Numbered from the stretch's first letter, positions 25,449 through 34,771 are shown. The stretch: DNA of 64,000 nt from Pedobacter sp. Bi126 (GCF_918698245.1 NZ_CAKKMS010000001.1:930001-994000), one strand, 5' to 3'. Notes: generated from the letters alone by a model not told the origin. Numbers and translations are program-made.

Positions 25449-26237
25449 ATGGAATTTAAAGTCCCTACAATGGCCGAGTTGATGGCCGCAGGTGAAGAAC
25501 CGGAAATATTATTTTGGGTTGGCTGTGCTGGAAGTTACGATGAAAGAGCGCAGAAAATTACCCGCGACATTTGCAAGATCTTACATCATGTAGGCATAAA
25601 ATACGCCGTTTTAGGAACTGAAGAAAGTTGCACCGGAGATCCTGCTAAAAGGGCTGGTAACGAGTTTCTTTTCCAGATGCAGGCCATGACCAATATTGAG
25701 GTATTGAATGCTTACAACATCAAAAAAATTGTAACAGGCTGCCCACATTGCTTCAATACCATTAAAAATGAATATCCGGGTTTAGGCGGCACTTACGAGG
25801 TGATCCACCATACGCAATTGATACAGGATCTGATTAACGAAGGCAAACTAAAAGCGGAAGGTGGCGAAAGTTTCAAAGGTAAAAAAATCACCTATCACGA
25901 TCCATGTTATCTGGGCCGTGGAAATGGAATTTACGAAGCGCCTAGAAAAGCCCTGGAGGTACTTGATGCGCAGTTGGTAGAAATGAAACGCTGCAAAAGC
26001 AACGGCTTATGCTGTGGTGCCGGAGGTGCACAGATGTTTAAAGAACCAGAAAAGGGAAATAAAGATATCAATGTAGAACGCATTGATGAGGCTTTACAAA
26101 CCAATCCACAGGTTATTGCAGCAGGTTGCCCATTCTGTATGACCATGCTAAGCGACGGTATTAAACTAAAAGATAAAGAACAGGAAGTTAAGGTATTGGA
26201 TATTGCTGAGATTACAGCAAGGGCAAACGGACTATAA
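25449..26237 (+). CDS. CCG-domain (Fe-S)-binding oxidoreductase subunit, HdrB/GlpC-like
   Basis: Soluble partner (262 aa) of the membrane iron-sulfur protein. Two cysteine-rich CCG repeats are visible: CPHCFNTIKNEYP with HDPCYLGRGNGIYE, and CCGAGGAQMF with CPFCMTMLSDG, the pattern that binds a non-cubane or 4Fe-4S cluster in HdrB and GlpC/LldE proteins. I chose ATG 25449 (MEFKVPTM) over an upstream TTG at 25428 that adds seven residues. It ends at a strong hairpin, so the pair forms a two-gene operon. The substrate is not evident. Confidence 0.86.
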   Translation: MEFKVPTMAELMAAGEEPEILFWVGCAGSYDERAQKITRDICKILHHVGIKYAVLGTEESCTGDPAKRAGNEFLFQMQAMTNIEVLNAYNIKKIVTGCPHCFNTIKNEYPGLGGTYEVIHHTQLIQDLINEGKLKAEGGESFKGKKITYHDPCYLGRGNGIYEAPRKALEVLDAQLVEMKRCKSNGLCCGAGGAQMFKEPEKGNKDINVERIDEALQTNPQVIAAGCPFCMTMLSDGIKLKDKEQEVKVLDIAEITARANGL

Positions 26238-26260
26238 CCTCAGCTTTTAAATAAACAAAT

Positions 26261-26291
26261 AAAGCCTGAACATCGATGATGCTCAGGCTTT
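26261..26291 (+). terminator. Bidirectional terminator
   Basis: AAAGCCTGA (26261-26269) pairs with TCAGGCTTT (26283-26291); the loop includes the palindrome CATCGATG. It lies between the convergent iron-sulfur and TldE-like genes and has A/T tails on each side. Confidence 0.75.
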
Positions 26292-26315
26292 ATCATATTG
26301 TTAATTCTTGATTTG

Positions 26316-27653
26316 CTATACCGCATCAGATAAAGAGGTAAAAGTAAAATCTCTTATTCTTAATGGAGGTAAAAGATAGTTGGCTTCCGATTCGGCACTA
26401 ACTGTTCTTTCGGCTATTCCGATTTCATCCAGGTTGTTCAACATAATAATCGGACTTTCATTGAAACGGAAATTTTTAACTGGGAACTTGATCTCTCCAT
26501 TTTCGATGTAAAAAGTACCATCCCTGGTCAGCCCTGTCAGCAAAAGGGTTTGCGGATCCACCGTGCGGATGTACCATAGGCGTGTAACCAATATACCTTT
26601 TTCTGTTCCTTTGATCAGCTCTTCCAGGGTTTTCGTTCCGCCCTTCATAATGGCGCCACCGGGGAAGGGGATCGCTTTAATCCCGGTTTTTTGCGCCCAG
26701 TACCTTGAGCTGTATAAATTTTTAACTACTCCTTTTTCTATCCAGTTTACTTTCTGCTGAGGCCTTCCATCCCCAGACCATGTTGCCGTTGGCAGTTCGG
26801 GATTCCATGGGTCTGAATAAATATTCACCCTTTCATCCACCAGCTGCTCTCCCAATTTCGTCTTACCTCCGGTTTTGCTCATAAAGCTCCGTCCTTCATC
26901 GGCCTGTCTGGCATCCATCGAGAAGAATAAGTTTTCCAGCATCACCGCTACCGCAGTTGGTTCTAAAATAACGGTATACTTACCTGGCTCAATGGCTTTT
27001 GCCGTTACCGACGACATGGCCTTTTTGGCTGCTATAGCCGTATCGGCTTTTGCGTTGAGCTTGCTAAAATCATTATATCCCCTTGTGGCATAACCAGATC
27101 CTTTACCATCATCAGTTCTTACGGTAATGTTAAAAGCTACATCGGTTGAAGTATTGTAGGCAAACAAACCTTTACTGTTCATCATTGCCGAACAGCCTAT
27201 ACTGTTGGATAAAAACCCTGCAGCATTCAACTTACTGTCTATAGCCTGTTTTAAACTGGCCTGTACTGCATCGGCTCTGTCTTTCGGGGTAACGGCTGCT
27301 GTAGCCGGAGAAAAGGTAGGCGAATCGGCACCATATTCCTGCGGACCGAGAAAAGGCATAAATTCAGGATTTTCGGGTGCCAGCTGTGCAAGTTCTTCTG
27401 CCCTGCGCACTACTTTTTCCAATGAGGCATCATCAAATTCATTTATAGTAGCCGTACCCAGTTTTTTTCCGAAGGCCGAACTGACTACCAGGCTGTTCGC
27501 ACTTATTCCCCCACTGGTTGATACTGAATTTCGGGCGTACCTTATATTACCGCTATCTGAGCAATTTAGGTTTACTTCACATTGTTCTGCTTTAGAGTAA
27601 GAAAGTACTTTAGTTAAAAGTGCCTTTGCTTCTGCTTTTGTTAAGATTGGCAT
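26316..27653 (-). CDS. TldE/PmbA-like metalloprotease-family protein
   Basis: Member (445 aa) of the TldD/PmbA family, of the TldE type: it lacks the HExxxH zinc motif of its partner and is expected to form a heterodimeric peptidase with it. Family segments include ARNSVSTSGGISANSLVVSS near the N-terminus, TRGYNDF, EPGKYTVILEPTAVAVMLEN and FPGGAIMKGGTKTLEELIKG. In other bacteria TldD/TldE degrade small modified peptides or CcdA. It starts 8 bases after the TldD-like gene, so the two are translated from one message. Unlike its partner it has no signal peptide, which raises a question of where they meet. Confidence 0.87.
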   Translation of the reverse strand: MPILTKAEAKALLTKVLSYSKAEQCEVNLNCSDSGNIRYARNSVSTSGGISANSLVVSSAFGKKLGTATINEFDDASLEKVVRRAEELAQLAPENPEFMPFLGPQEYGADSPTFSPATAAVTPKDRADAVQASLKQAIDSKLNAAGFLSNSIGCSAMMNSKGLFAYNTSTDVAFNITVRTDDGKGSGYATRGYNDFSKLNAKADTAIAAKKAMSSVTAKAIEPGKYTVILEPTAVAVMLENLFFSMDARQADEGRSFMSKTGGKTKLGEQLVDERVNIYSDPWNPELPTATWSGDGRPQQKVNWIEKGVVKNLYSSRYWAQKTGIKAIPFPGGAIMKGGTKTLEELIKGTEKGILVTRLWYIRTVDPQTLLLTGLTRDGTFYIENGEIKFPVKNFRFNESPIIMLNNLDEIGIAERTVSAESEANYLLPPLRIRDFTFTSLSDAV

Positions 27654-27661
27654 AATTTCTA

Positions 27662-29299
27662 TCAGATTTTTCTAGCGGTGTTGATAACATTAACTTTATT
27701 AAAACGTGTGGTTGCCGATCCGTGGGACACAGCACTCACCTGACCAGGCTGACCTTTACCATCGAAAAAAGAGCCTCCCAAACGGTAATCACTTTCATCG
27801 CAGATAGCCACGCACGAATTCCAGAATTCCTGGGTATTGGCCTGATAGGCTACATCTTTAAGCATACCTGCGATTTTGCCATCTTTAATTTCGTAATAAA
27901 GCTGACCGCCGAACTGAAAGTTATAACGTTGCTGATCGATAGAGAAAGACCCATCGCCCACAATGTAAATGCCTTTTTCCACATTTTTGATCTGATCGGC
28001 TATACTCAGTTTGGCTTTGCCCGGCTGCAGTGAAATGTTGGCCATACGCTGAAACTGCACACTGCTCCAGTTATCGGCATAACAACAGCCTTGCGAAGCA
28101 TTTAAGCCTAATATATGCGCCTGATCTCTGATGGCTTGGTAATTTACCAATATACCGTCTTTAATCACATCCCATTTTCCGCATTTTACACCTTCATCAT
28201 CATAACCGACAGCGCCTAAAGATCCGACTTCGGTTTTATCGGCAGTAATATTAACTTCCTTGCTGCCATAATTAAATTTTTTAGATTCCCATTTGTCAAG
28301 TGTCAGGAAGCTGGTTCCTGCATAATTGGCTTCGTAGCCCAATACCCGATCAAGCTCGGTTGGGTGACCGCACGATTCGTGTATGGTTAACCATAAATGT
28401 GAAGGATCCAATACCAGATCATACTTACCTGGCTCTACTGATTTTGCCTTCATTTTTTCACCCAACTGCCTGGCTCCCTGTGTAGCATCTTCAAGCATAT
28501 CGTACCTGCCTTTATAAAGCGTGCCCGAAGCTGTTTGTATTTTATCCTGTGGCCTTGCATCCAGGTATTCGTATCCCTTGCCAGTAGGTGCACTCAATGC
28601 ATTTCTCGTTTCGAACTTACCTGTTGCCTTATCTATTTTAGTGATAAAAAAAGTAGGCCAGATACGGTGGATATCCTGGTCGATATAAGAACCATCGGTA
28701 GATGCAAAATATTTTTGTTCATTTACTGCAAATAAGATGGAATTAATGTAATCTGCACCACCTTTCATAGCCGCATCGTTCACCGCCAGCAATAAATCTA
28801 CCTTTTCTTTTACGGGTACCTCAAAGGTATTTTTCTCAATCGGTGCTTTCCAGCTTACCTCACCATATCCTTTTTGTGGCGCCAGCTTTACGGGCTCTCT
28901 TAACAAACGGGCATTTTCTTTGGCAATAGTTACCGCCAGTTCGGCTGCCTTGGCAATACTATCTTTGTCCATTTTGTCGGTTGCCGCAAATCCCCAACTG
29001 CCATTCGAAATTACCCTGATACCAATCCCATACGATTCGGTATTTACAATATTCTCTACTTTATCCTCGCGTGTAACTACGTATTGGTTAAGGTACCTGC
29101 CTACACGTACATCAGTATAAGTTGCGCCTTTTGAGCGTGCCGCATTTAGGGCTACATCAGACAGGATTTTTTTAGCCGCCGGATCAATATACGTTAAGGC
29201 TTGCTCGGGGGAAATCTCTTTCCCAAAAACCGGGATAGCAGGAAGCATTGCCGCGGCAGCCCCTACGCCAGTTAAATAAATAAAGTTTCTACGTTTCAA
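27662..29299 (-). CDS. TldD-like zinc metalloprotease with Tat-like signal
   Basis: Catalytic member (545 aa) of the TldD/PmbA family. The zinc motif HESCGH (residues 307-312, HExxxH) is intact, with Cys residues in GLNASQGCCYADNW as further candidate ligands. Residues 1-26 (MKRRNFIYLTGVGAAAAMLP) look like a twin-arginine signal, as in other Bacteroidetes TldD proteins, so export is likely. It is the first gene of a two-gene unit with the TldE-like subunit 8 bases downstream. The substrate is unknown. Confidence 0.9.
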   Translation of the reverse strand: MKRRNFIYLTGVGAAAAMLPAIPVFGKEISPEQALTYIDPAAKKILSDVALNAARSKGATYTDVRVGRYLNQYVVTREDKVENIVNTESYGIGIRVISNGSWGFAATDKMDKDSIAKAAELAVTIAKENARLLREPVKLAPQKGYGEVSWKAPIEKNTFEVPVKEKVDLLLAVNDAAMKGGADYINSILFAVNEQKYFASTDGSYIDQDIHRIWPTFFITKIDKATGKFETRNALSAPTGKGYEYLDARPQDKIQTASGTLYKGRYDMLEDATQGARQLGEKMKAKSVEPGKYDLVLDPSHLWLTIHESCGHPTELDRVLGYEANYAGTSFLTLDKWESKKFNYGSKEVNITADKTEVGSLGAVGYDDEGVKCGKWDVIKDGILVNYQAIRDQAHILGLNASQGCCYADNWSSVQFQRMANISLQPGKAKLSIADQIKNVEKGIYIVGDGSFSIDQQRYNFQFGGQLYYEIKDGKIAGMLKDVAYQANTQEFWNSCVAICDESDYRLGGSFFDGKGQPGQVSAVSHGSATTRFNKVNVINTARKI

Positions 29300-29385
29300 G
29301 ATGAGATTGTTTTAAGTTGACTGAATATAAGTGTTTTAACTTATATTAAAAAATTTCTTGATCCTTGTGCTGGTGAGGTTGTTAT

Positions 29386-29524
29386 TTTTCTGCTCCTACG
29401 TCGGTTTCCGTGCCACAGCCCTAAGTCCATAGCCCTGATCGAAGCGGCATCCCCGATATTTCATCGGGATAAAGCGAAGAGCAGGACTAACATAAAAAAA
29501 AGCGAATGGCATTGCGCTCCAAAA
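29386..29524 (+). repeat. Structured intergenic repeat, partial copy (R1)
   Basis: Positions 29436-29524 are identical over 89 bases to 29758-29846, and the preceding 50 bases match with a few changes. The unit holds the hairpin CCCGAT-ATTTC-ATCGGG and ends with AGCG...GCGCTCC. This copy lacks the left part of the element seen in the next copy. It lies in the 659-base gap between the tldD-like gene and a small secreted protein; no gene is supported there. Confidence 0.7.
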
Positions 29525-29612
29525 AAATCGCCCATATTTTATTTCATATTATATACTACTGGCGCAAGCTGCATCATGTTTAACATTACTGACTTGATGG
29601 CTTCTTATTTTA

Positions 29613-29846
29613 GGAAAGCAATAGCAGTATTCCATAGGTCAATTTCTTCCTGCTCTACCTTCTGCCATGAAAAATGGCATTCGTTCGATCAGGTTTAGTT
29701 TAGCCATTTTCTGCTACTATGTCGGTTTTCCGTGCCACAAACCTAAGTTCATAGCCTTGATCGAAGCGGCATCCCCGATATTTCATCGGGATAAAGCGAA
29801 GAGCAGGACTAACATAAAAAAAAGCGAATGGCATTGCGCTCCAAAA
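29613..29846 (+). repeat. Structured intergenic repeat, full copy (R2)
   Basis: About 234 bases from GGAAAGCAATAGCAG to CGCTCCAAAA. The reverse complement of 46142-46369 is homologous along its whole length. Hairpins visible are TGCCAT-GAAAA-ATGGCA (29663-29679), CCCGAT-ATTTC-ATCGGG, and AGCG with GCGCT near the end. The apparent small reading frame 29667-29882 lies in this repeat and is not a credible gene. Type of element (MITE-like, REP-like or RNA) is open. Confidence 0.7.
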
Positions 29847-29958
29847 CAAACAATAAGCTTGACATTTAAATTAGTACCCTAATGGTGTTAACAAACAGAA
29901 TTAATAAGACTATAAAAAGATAATCAACTCGCTTGAAATGCTCATCGTCAGAGACAAG

Positions 29959-30444
29959 TTATGGCTTCTGAGAAATTGAAACCTCTGCATTTATTTTATT
30001 CAAATGATCACGGATCAGGTTTAAATCTTCAGCTTCCATATTTTTTAACGGAATAACTACTTGCGTAGCCATCGAGTCTACATCGCCTCCCCTATCTTTA
30101 TAAGTCTGTACAATTACATCGTCACCTTTGGTATGGATATACAATTTGCCCGAAGTAGTTGTACCATAATAGTCCATATCTTTAAATTTCGACAGCTTAA
30201 ATGCGAAATACTCTGTTTTACCGTTATTAAAGTAACGCTTATAACGGCAAAAGCCATTGTTGGTAACATTTAGCTCATAACGCTTTACCTGGTCGCTTTC
30301 CTGACTGCCATCGTAATGATCGATAAATGTTTTTTGAAGAAAATTGATCGATTGTGCTACGGTTTCGGGGTCGGAAAAAGCACATAAAAACATACAAAAA
30401 GCCGAAAGAAGGGATATTTTCAAGCAGAGTGTAAACTTTTTCAT
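29959..30444 (-). CDS. Small secreted protein, unknown function
   Basis: Predicted exported protein (161 aa) with an N-terminal hydrophobic signal (KISLLSAFCMFLCAFSD, residues 9-25); the Cys residues there do not form a convincing lipobox. The mature part is a soluble mixed alpha/beta domain of about 135 residues with VAQSINFLQKTFIDHYDGSQ and a C-terminal helix EDLNLIRDHLNKINAEV. It is divergent from the conserved small protein whose ATG lies 50 bases away. I do not recognise the family. Confidence 0.65.
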   Translation of the reverse strand: MKKFTLCLKISLLSAFCMFLCAFSDPETVAQSINFLQKTFIDHYDGSQESDQVKRYELNVTNNGFCRYKRYFNNGKTEYFAFKLSKFKDMDYYGTTTSGKLYIHTKGDDVIVQTYKDRGGDVDSMATQVVIPLKNMEAEDLNLIRDHLNKINAEVSISQKP

Positions 30445-30483
30445 CAGGTTAGCGTTTTAAACACACCAATTTAATTAAAATCA

Positions 30484-30491
30484 TAAATTTG
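30484..30491 (+). promoter_or_regulatory. -7 promoter element close to the start codon
   Basis: TAAATTTG is a perfect match to the Bacteroidetes -7 consensus TAnnTTTG and ends only three bases before the ATG at 30495. No matching -33 TTTG is seen at the normal distance. If used, the transcript would start at or near the start codon. Confidence 0.35.
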
Positions 30492-30494
30492 TAT

Positions 30495-30974
30495 ATGAGT
30501 TTTTCTCCACAATCAAGAGTTTGGGTATACCAAAGCGATCGCAAATTTACTTCTGTTGAAGAAAGTGAGATCTTAAACAAATTAGCAGCTTTTACTAACC
30601 AGTGGAAAGCACATGGAAATGAATTGCTTGCAAAAGCAGAAATCCGCTATGGCTTTTTTATTATCCTAACAGTCGACGAAAGCCAGGCGGGCGTTACCGG
30701 TTGCTCCATTGATAGCTCTGTTCGCTTAATAAAAGAAATTGAACAGGAATATCATGTAGACCTTTTTAACCGCTTCAACATTGCCTATAAAGTAAATGGA
30801 GAAGTTATAGTAAACAGCAAAGAAGATTTTGAAACTTTGGTAAATATCAAACAGGTAACGCCAGAAACGATTGTTTTTAACAACATGGTACAAAATCTGG
30901 CAGAGTTGGAAAGCAAATGGGAAGTGCCATTCCAAAACAGCTGGCATTCTACTGTTTTTGCCCATTTATTGTAA
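30495..30974 (+). CDS. Conserved hypothetical protein
   Basis: Soluble cytoplasmic protein (159 aa) found, as far as I recall, across Bacteroidetes; some database entries carry an ABC-transporter ATPase label, but no Walker A or signature motif is present, so that name should not be used. It has a beta-alpha pattern: VWVYQSDRKFTSVEESEIL, then FIILTVDESQAGVTGCSIDSS with SVRLIKEIEQEYHVDLFNR. I chose ATG 30495; the TTG six bases earlier overlaps a -7 promoter element. The YciI-like gene begins 5 bases after its stop, so the two are one unit. Confidence 0.75.
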   Translation: MSFSPQSRVWVYQSDRKFTSVEESEILNKLAAFTNQWKAHGNELLAKAEIRYGFFIILTVDESQAGVTGCSIDSSVRLIKEIEQEYHVDLFNRFNIAYKVNGEVIVNSKEDFETLVNIKQVTPETIVFNNMVQNLAELESKWEVPFQNSWHSTVFAHLL

Positions 30975-30979
30975 GCTAT

Positions 30980-31270
30980 ATGTTCATTGTAGATCTTAAA
31001 TATATTGTTCCACTAACCAAGTTGGATGAACATATGGACGCCCATGTCCAATATTTAAAGAAATACTATAAAAAAAACATTTTTGTTGCTTCGGGCAGAA
31101 AAGTACCCCGAACCGGTGGAATTATTTTAGCCCTGGCAAAAGATGAAGATGAATTAAAAAAGATCCTAATGGAGGATCCTTTCTACAAACACAGGCTAGC
31201 CGATTTCACCATTACCCAATTCTTAACTTCACAATACCATCCTGATCTCGAATCGCTTTTAGGAAAATAA
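30980..31270 (+). CDS. YciI-family protein
   Basis: Small (96 aa) ferredoxin-like-fold protein of the YciI family. It begins MFIVDLKYIVPLTKLDEHMD and has the family's conserved pattern: a His/Asp pair early (LDEHMDAHVQYLKKYY), a central ASGRKVPRTGGIILALAKD, and DPFYKHRLADFTITQF near the end. The family's function is poorly known; a role in small-molecule chemistry has been proposed because of the conserved His-Asp. The start is ATG 30980, just after the upstream stop; a longer frame overlapping the preceding gene is not credible. Confidence 0.83.
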   Translation: MFIVDLKYIVPLTKLDEHMDAHVQYLKKYYKKNIFVASGRKVPRTGGIILALAKDEDELKKILMEDPFYKHRLADFTITQFLTSQYHPDLESLLGK

Positions 31271-31360
31271 TTCTTAAAACCCGTAGTGATATCCTACATT
31301 ATTTTCACTACTGCTCAAACAATTAGCTAGCAAAAAACATTATATTGGTTAAATCAAATA

Positions 31361-33778
31361 ATGTCTATGAAGCGCTGGCTCAAAATCTCTTTAAAAATCA
31401 TATCGGTTGTTGTTGTTCTGATTATTCTCACCTGGTTGGCGGGCGCATTTTACATCAGTAGAAATAAAAAAGAAGTACTCGCTTCTATCCTATCACAGCT
31501 CAATAAAAATTTAAACGGAAAAATTACCGCTACAAGCATGGAGCCAACACTCCTGAAAAGCTTTCCTGGGGTTTCGGTATCCTTAAACGGCGTTCTACTG
31601 AGAGATAGTTTATGGAACCAACATAAACACGATCTTTTAAAAGCGCAGGATATAGATGTATCACTAAACGTACTTTCGCTCATAGTAGGTAATATCAACA
31701 TTAAACAGATTGCCATCAACAATGCGGCTATTTATATATACACCGATTCTACTGGTTATAGCAACACCAGTATTTTCAAAAGCAAATCTAAAACAGATAA
31801 AAAATCGTCGCCAAAATCTTCCGCATTAGAAGTAAAAAAAATAGATTTTAATAAGGTTAGCCTGATATTAGATAACAAAAAAAGGTTCAAGTTATTCAAT
31901 TTCGATATCGATCAGATCCAGGGCAGAATGCAATATCCTGATAGCGGGTGGACAGGTAAAATCAAGTTAATGACGAAAGTGAACAGTTTCGCCTTTAATA
32001 CCCGCAAAGGTAGCTTTTTGAAAGACAAGACGCTTGATGGAACATTAAATGCACATTACAGCCGCGAATTGGATGCGGTAATACTGAGTCCCGAAATCTT
32101 GAACATTGGCGGGCACCCTTTTAAAATCGGTGCTAAAATAGAATTGGATAAATCTGCTTTTGCTATTAGCATAGCTGTTGATGATATTTTATTCAGAGAT
32201 GTTGCCTTACTCTTATCGCCTAATATCTCCTCAAAACTCTTAAAATTCGGCATAGAAAAACCGATCGATATCCGGGGAAATATTGTTGATGACGGAACAG
32301 GGAAATACGGAGATCCCTTGATCAAAGTAGGCATAACCGTTCGGGATAATGTGGTTTCTATTCCGGCAGGCAAATTAACGGCCTGTAATTTTGATGGCTC
32401 CTTTACCAATCGGGATACCGTTGGTGGTATTATTGGTGATGAAAATTCATCCATCAAATTCCACAGGCTTACAGCAAAATATTTTAATGCACCGCTTAAG
32501 ATCGACACTTTCACAGTGAATAATTTATCGCGTCCAATTGCCACCGGATTGGTAACCTCGCAATTTCCACTATCCAATTTAAACAATTCACTAGGCACGA
32601 ACGATTTTGAATTTAAAGATGGAACAGCCAACCTGAGGTTATACTGTAAGGCAGATATTGATAATTTCAGATTTACAAAACCTGTTGTTTCAGGTAAAAT
32701 ACAGATTGCCGATGCCGATATCCTTTACATCCCCCGTAGGCTTCACCTGGTAAAAAGTGCCTTGAACATCAACTTCAACCAGAACGACTTATCGATACAG
32801 AACGGGCATTTCCAGTTGGGCAAAAGCGAGCTTAATGTAAGTTGTAGCATTGCCAACTTTGCCAACCTGTATTATACTGCTCCCGAAAAAATATTGGTGA
32901 ACTTAAAAATGTCGAGCCCTCAACTCTACCTAAAAGAGTTTTTACCTTTCTTAGGACCAAGAACAGCGAAGAAAAAATCGAGCGGAAACAAACAAGTGGT
33001 TTCCAAAGAGTTGAGTAATGTGCTGGAGCTTTCGAAAATGAATATCCGTTTAACCGTTGATAAAGCTATTTATGATAATTTTCTGGCCAAAAATCTCGAT
33101 GCCGACATTTCTTTGCGTGGCGGAGGGATATTCTTCAACAAAATAAGCGTGGCCCATGCGGGTGGTCAGTTGTCACTGAATGGAAATATTATGCAGGAAG
33201 CCGCCTCAAATAGCTTTAAAATCAACTCAAAGATCAGCCATGTAAGTGTTAAAGATTTCTTTTATTCATTTGATAACTTCGGACAGAATACCATTACCAA
33301 CAAGAATTTAAAGGGTTATTTATCAGCGTTGGCCAACATTTCCGGAAGGATATCGCACACGGGAAAAATTCTTCCAAGATCGATAAATGGAAAAGTGGTA
33401 TTCAACCTGAACAATGCCGCATTGATTAATTTCGATCCGATGGTTAAGGTAGGGAAATTTGCCTTTGCCAACAGGAACTTATCAAACGTAGAAATCAAAA
33501 ATCTTGATGGAACACTTAACGTGCGTGGTGATAAAGTAGAAATCAGTCCGATGCAGATAAATTCCAGCGCTTTAAACTTTAATGTAAAAGGCATTTACGC
33601 TTTAGGGAGTGGTACAAATGTAGAGATGGACATTCCGCTGAGAAATCCAAAGGGTGATGAAAACCTAACCAGATCGGAAAAAAGAGAAGCCCGTATGCGC
33701 GGTATTGTATTACACCTAAAAGCTGTTGACGACGAAAAAGGTGGAATAAAAATCAGGTGGAATAAGGATCACGACTAG
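31361..33778 (+). CDS. AsmA-family protein
   Basis: Large envelope protein (805 aa) of the AsmA/TamB-like superfamily, now viewed as bridge-like lipid transport or envelope-assembly factors. One N-terminal membrane helix (residues 9-31) anchors a long periplasmic beta-rich region with repeated short strands. Residues 45-115 (LNKNLNGKITATSMEPTLLK, then IDVSLNVLSLIVGNINIKQI) are the AsmA signature, and the region from about 600 resembles the AsmA C-terminal domain. No catalytic motif. ATG 31367 two codons in is an alternative start. It may follow the YciI gene after 90 bases. Exact role is not known. Confidence 0.85.
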   Translation: MSMKRWLKISLKIISVVVVLIILTWLAGAFYISRNKKEVLASILSQLNKNLNGKITATSMEPTLLKSFPGVSVSLNGVLLRDSLWNQHKHDLLKAQDIDVSLNVLSLIVGNINIKQIAINNAAIYIYTDSTGYSNTSIFKSKSKTDKKSSPKSSALEVKKIDFNKVSLILDNKKRFKLFNFDIDQIQGRMQYPDSGWTGKIKLMTKVNSFAFNTRKGSFLKDKTLDGTLNAHYSRELDAVILSPEILNIGGHPFKIGAKIELDKSAFAISIAVDDILFRDVALLLSPNISSKLLKFGIEKPIDIRGNIVDDGTGKYGDPLIKVGITVRDNVVSIPAGKLTACNFDGSFTNRDTVGGIIGDENSSIKFHRLTAKYFNAPLKIDTFTVNNLSRPIATGLVTSQFPLSNLNNSLGTNDFEFKDGTANLRLYCKADIDNFRFTKPVVSGKIQIADADILYIPRRLHLVKSALNINFNQNDLSIQNGHFQLGKSELNVSCSIANFANLYYTAPEKILVNLKMSSPQLYLKEFLPFLGPRTAKKKSSGNKQVVSKELSNVLELSKMNIRLTVDKAIYDNFLAKNLDADISLRGGGIFFNKISVAHAGGQLSLNGNIMQEAASNSFKINSKISHVSVKDFFYSFDNFGQNTITNKNLKGYLSALANISGRISHTGKILPRSINGKVVFNLNNAALINFDPMVKVGKFAFANRNLSNVEIKNLDGTLNVRGDKVEISPMQINSSALNFNVKGIYALGSGTNVEMDIPLRNPKGDENLTRSEKREARMRGIVLHLKAVDDEKGGIKIRWNKDHD

Positions 33779-33858
33779 TTTTAGTCCCAAGTCTGGAGTC
33801 CAAAGTCCCTAGTCGATAAATTGACTGAAGACTCAGGACTTTGGACTGTCGACTAAAA
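33779..33858. terminator. Nested inverted repeat between convergent genes
   Basis: Inner arms AGTCCAAAGTCC (33797-33808) and GGACTTTGGACT (33836-33847) are perfect 12-bp complements; outer arms TTTTAGTC (33779-33786) and GACTAAAA (33851-33858) extend the structure. It fills the 74-base gap between the AsmA-like and mtgA genes and can terminate both. The last six bases overlap the mtgA 3' end. Confidence 0.7.
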
Positions 33859-34581
33859 ATCAAGCGGCCCTAATCTATTCATATTTCTTAAAATCAGATA
33901 TTGACGGTGCCTGATGTACGGGGTTGCATTTTTAGGTGTCCACCTTCTGGGGTTTGGAAAACAGGAAGCAATTAAAGCGGCTTGTTTCCTGGTCAGTTTT
34001 GTACAGGATTTACCATAATACTCCTGGGCGGCGGCCTCGGCGCCATAAATCCCATCACCCATTTCGATTACGTTCAGGTAAACTTCCAATATTCTTTCTT
34101 TGCTCCAAAACAGTTCGATGAGTAAAGTAAAATAAGCTTCAAAACCTTTTCTTATCCACGATCGACCGGGCCATAAAAAAACATTTTTAGCTGTTTGTTG
34201 CGAAATGGTACTTCCACCCTTTACCTTTTTCCCTTTGGCATTGCTCGCAAAAGCTTTTTCGATGGCTTTCATATCAAAACCGATATGTTTTAAAAAGAGC
34301 TGATCTTCGGCAGATACCGCAGCCCTTTTCATATTATCAGACATGTCCTCGAATTTCACCCACTTTTTCTCTGTTTTAAAAGACTTACCATCGGCTTTGC
34401 GTTCAATGTTCCGTAGCACCATTAAAAGTGTAATAGGCGGATTGATAAAACGCAGCGCGATTACCCAAAACACAGAAACCAGCAGAAAATATAAAAATAC
34501 TTTCGTAGCAATATTGGTGATCTTCTTTAGAAGGGGGTGTTTTGATTTGCTTTTGGTTCTGTTTGTCCGCGTTTTCGCCAT
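33853..34581 (-). CDS. mtgA: Monofunctional biosynthetic peptidoglycan transglycosylase
   Basis: Inner-membrane GT51 glycosyltransferase (242 aa) that polymerises lipid II into glycan strands. A single membrane helix (about 23-46) precedes the catalytic domain. GT51 motifs are all visible: AEDQLFLKHIGFD with catalytic Glu92, GGSTISQQTAKN (122-133), RKGFEAYFT with the second Glu148, and KERILEVYLN (161-170). There is no transpeptidase domain, as expected for MtgA. It stands alone, convergent with the AsmA-like gene, and a strong inverted repeat separates them. Confidence 0.95.
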   Translation of the reverse strand: MAKTRTNRTKSKSKHPLLKKITNIATKVFLYFLLVSVFWVIALRFINPPITLLMVLRNIERKADGKSFKTEKKWVKFEDMSDNMKRAAVSAEDQLFLKHIGFDMKAIEKAFASNAKGKKVKGGSTISQQTAKNVFLWPGRSWIRKGFEAYFTLLIELFWSKERILEVYLNVIEMGDGIYGAEAAAQEYYGKSCTKLTRKQAALIASCFPNPRRWTPKNATPYIRHRQYLILRNMNRLGPLDF

Positions 34582-34771
34582 GGCGCAAAGGTAATTAAAG
34601 GGACGGAAGATGGGAAATGTAGAGGGCCGGTATAATGCGTTTTTTTATCATCGAAAAACAACGCCAAAATGCAAAATTCTCGTGGTAAACCCTTATTGTA
34701 CATTAAAATCAGTTTGTTTATGTATTTTGTGATTTCACATTTTCAAACAGAGTGCAAACAAAATTAACCAA

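Noticed and set aside
24073..26237. Reading the pair as succinate dehydrogenase subunits.
   Set aside because: Motifs (two 4Fe-4S sites in the membrane protein, CCG repeats in the other) fit HdrDE/GlpC-like proteins; no flavoprotein subunit is present.
29667..29882. Short open frame in the gap after the tldD-like gene.
   Set aside because: It is contained in the structured repeat and its composition follows the repeat.
29300..29958. An insertion sequence between the repeats R1 and R2.
   Set aside because: No transposase frame and no terminal inverted repeats; only a duplicated repeat.
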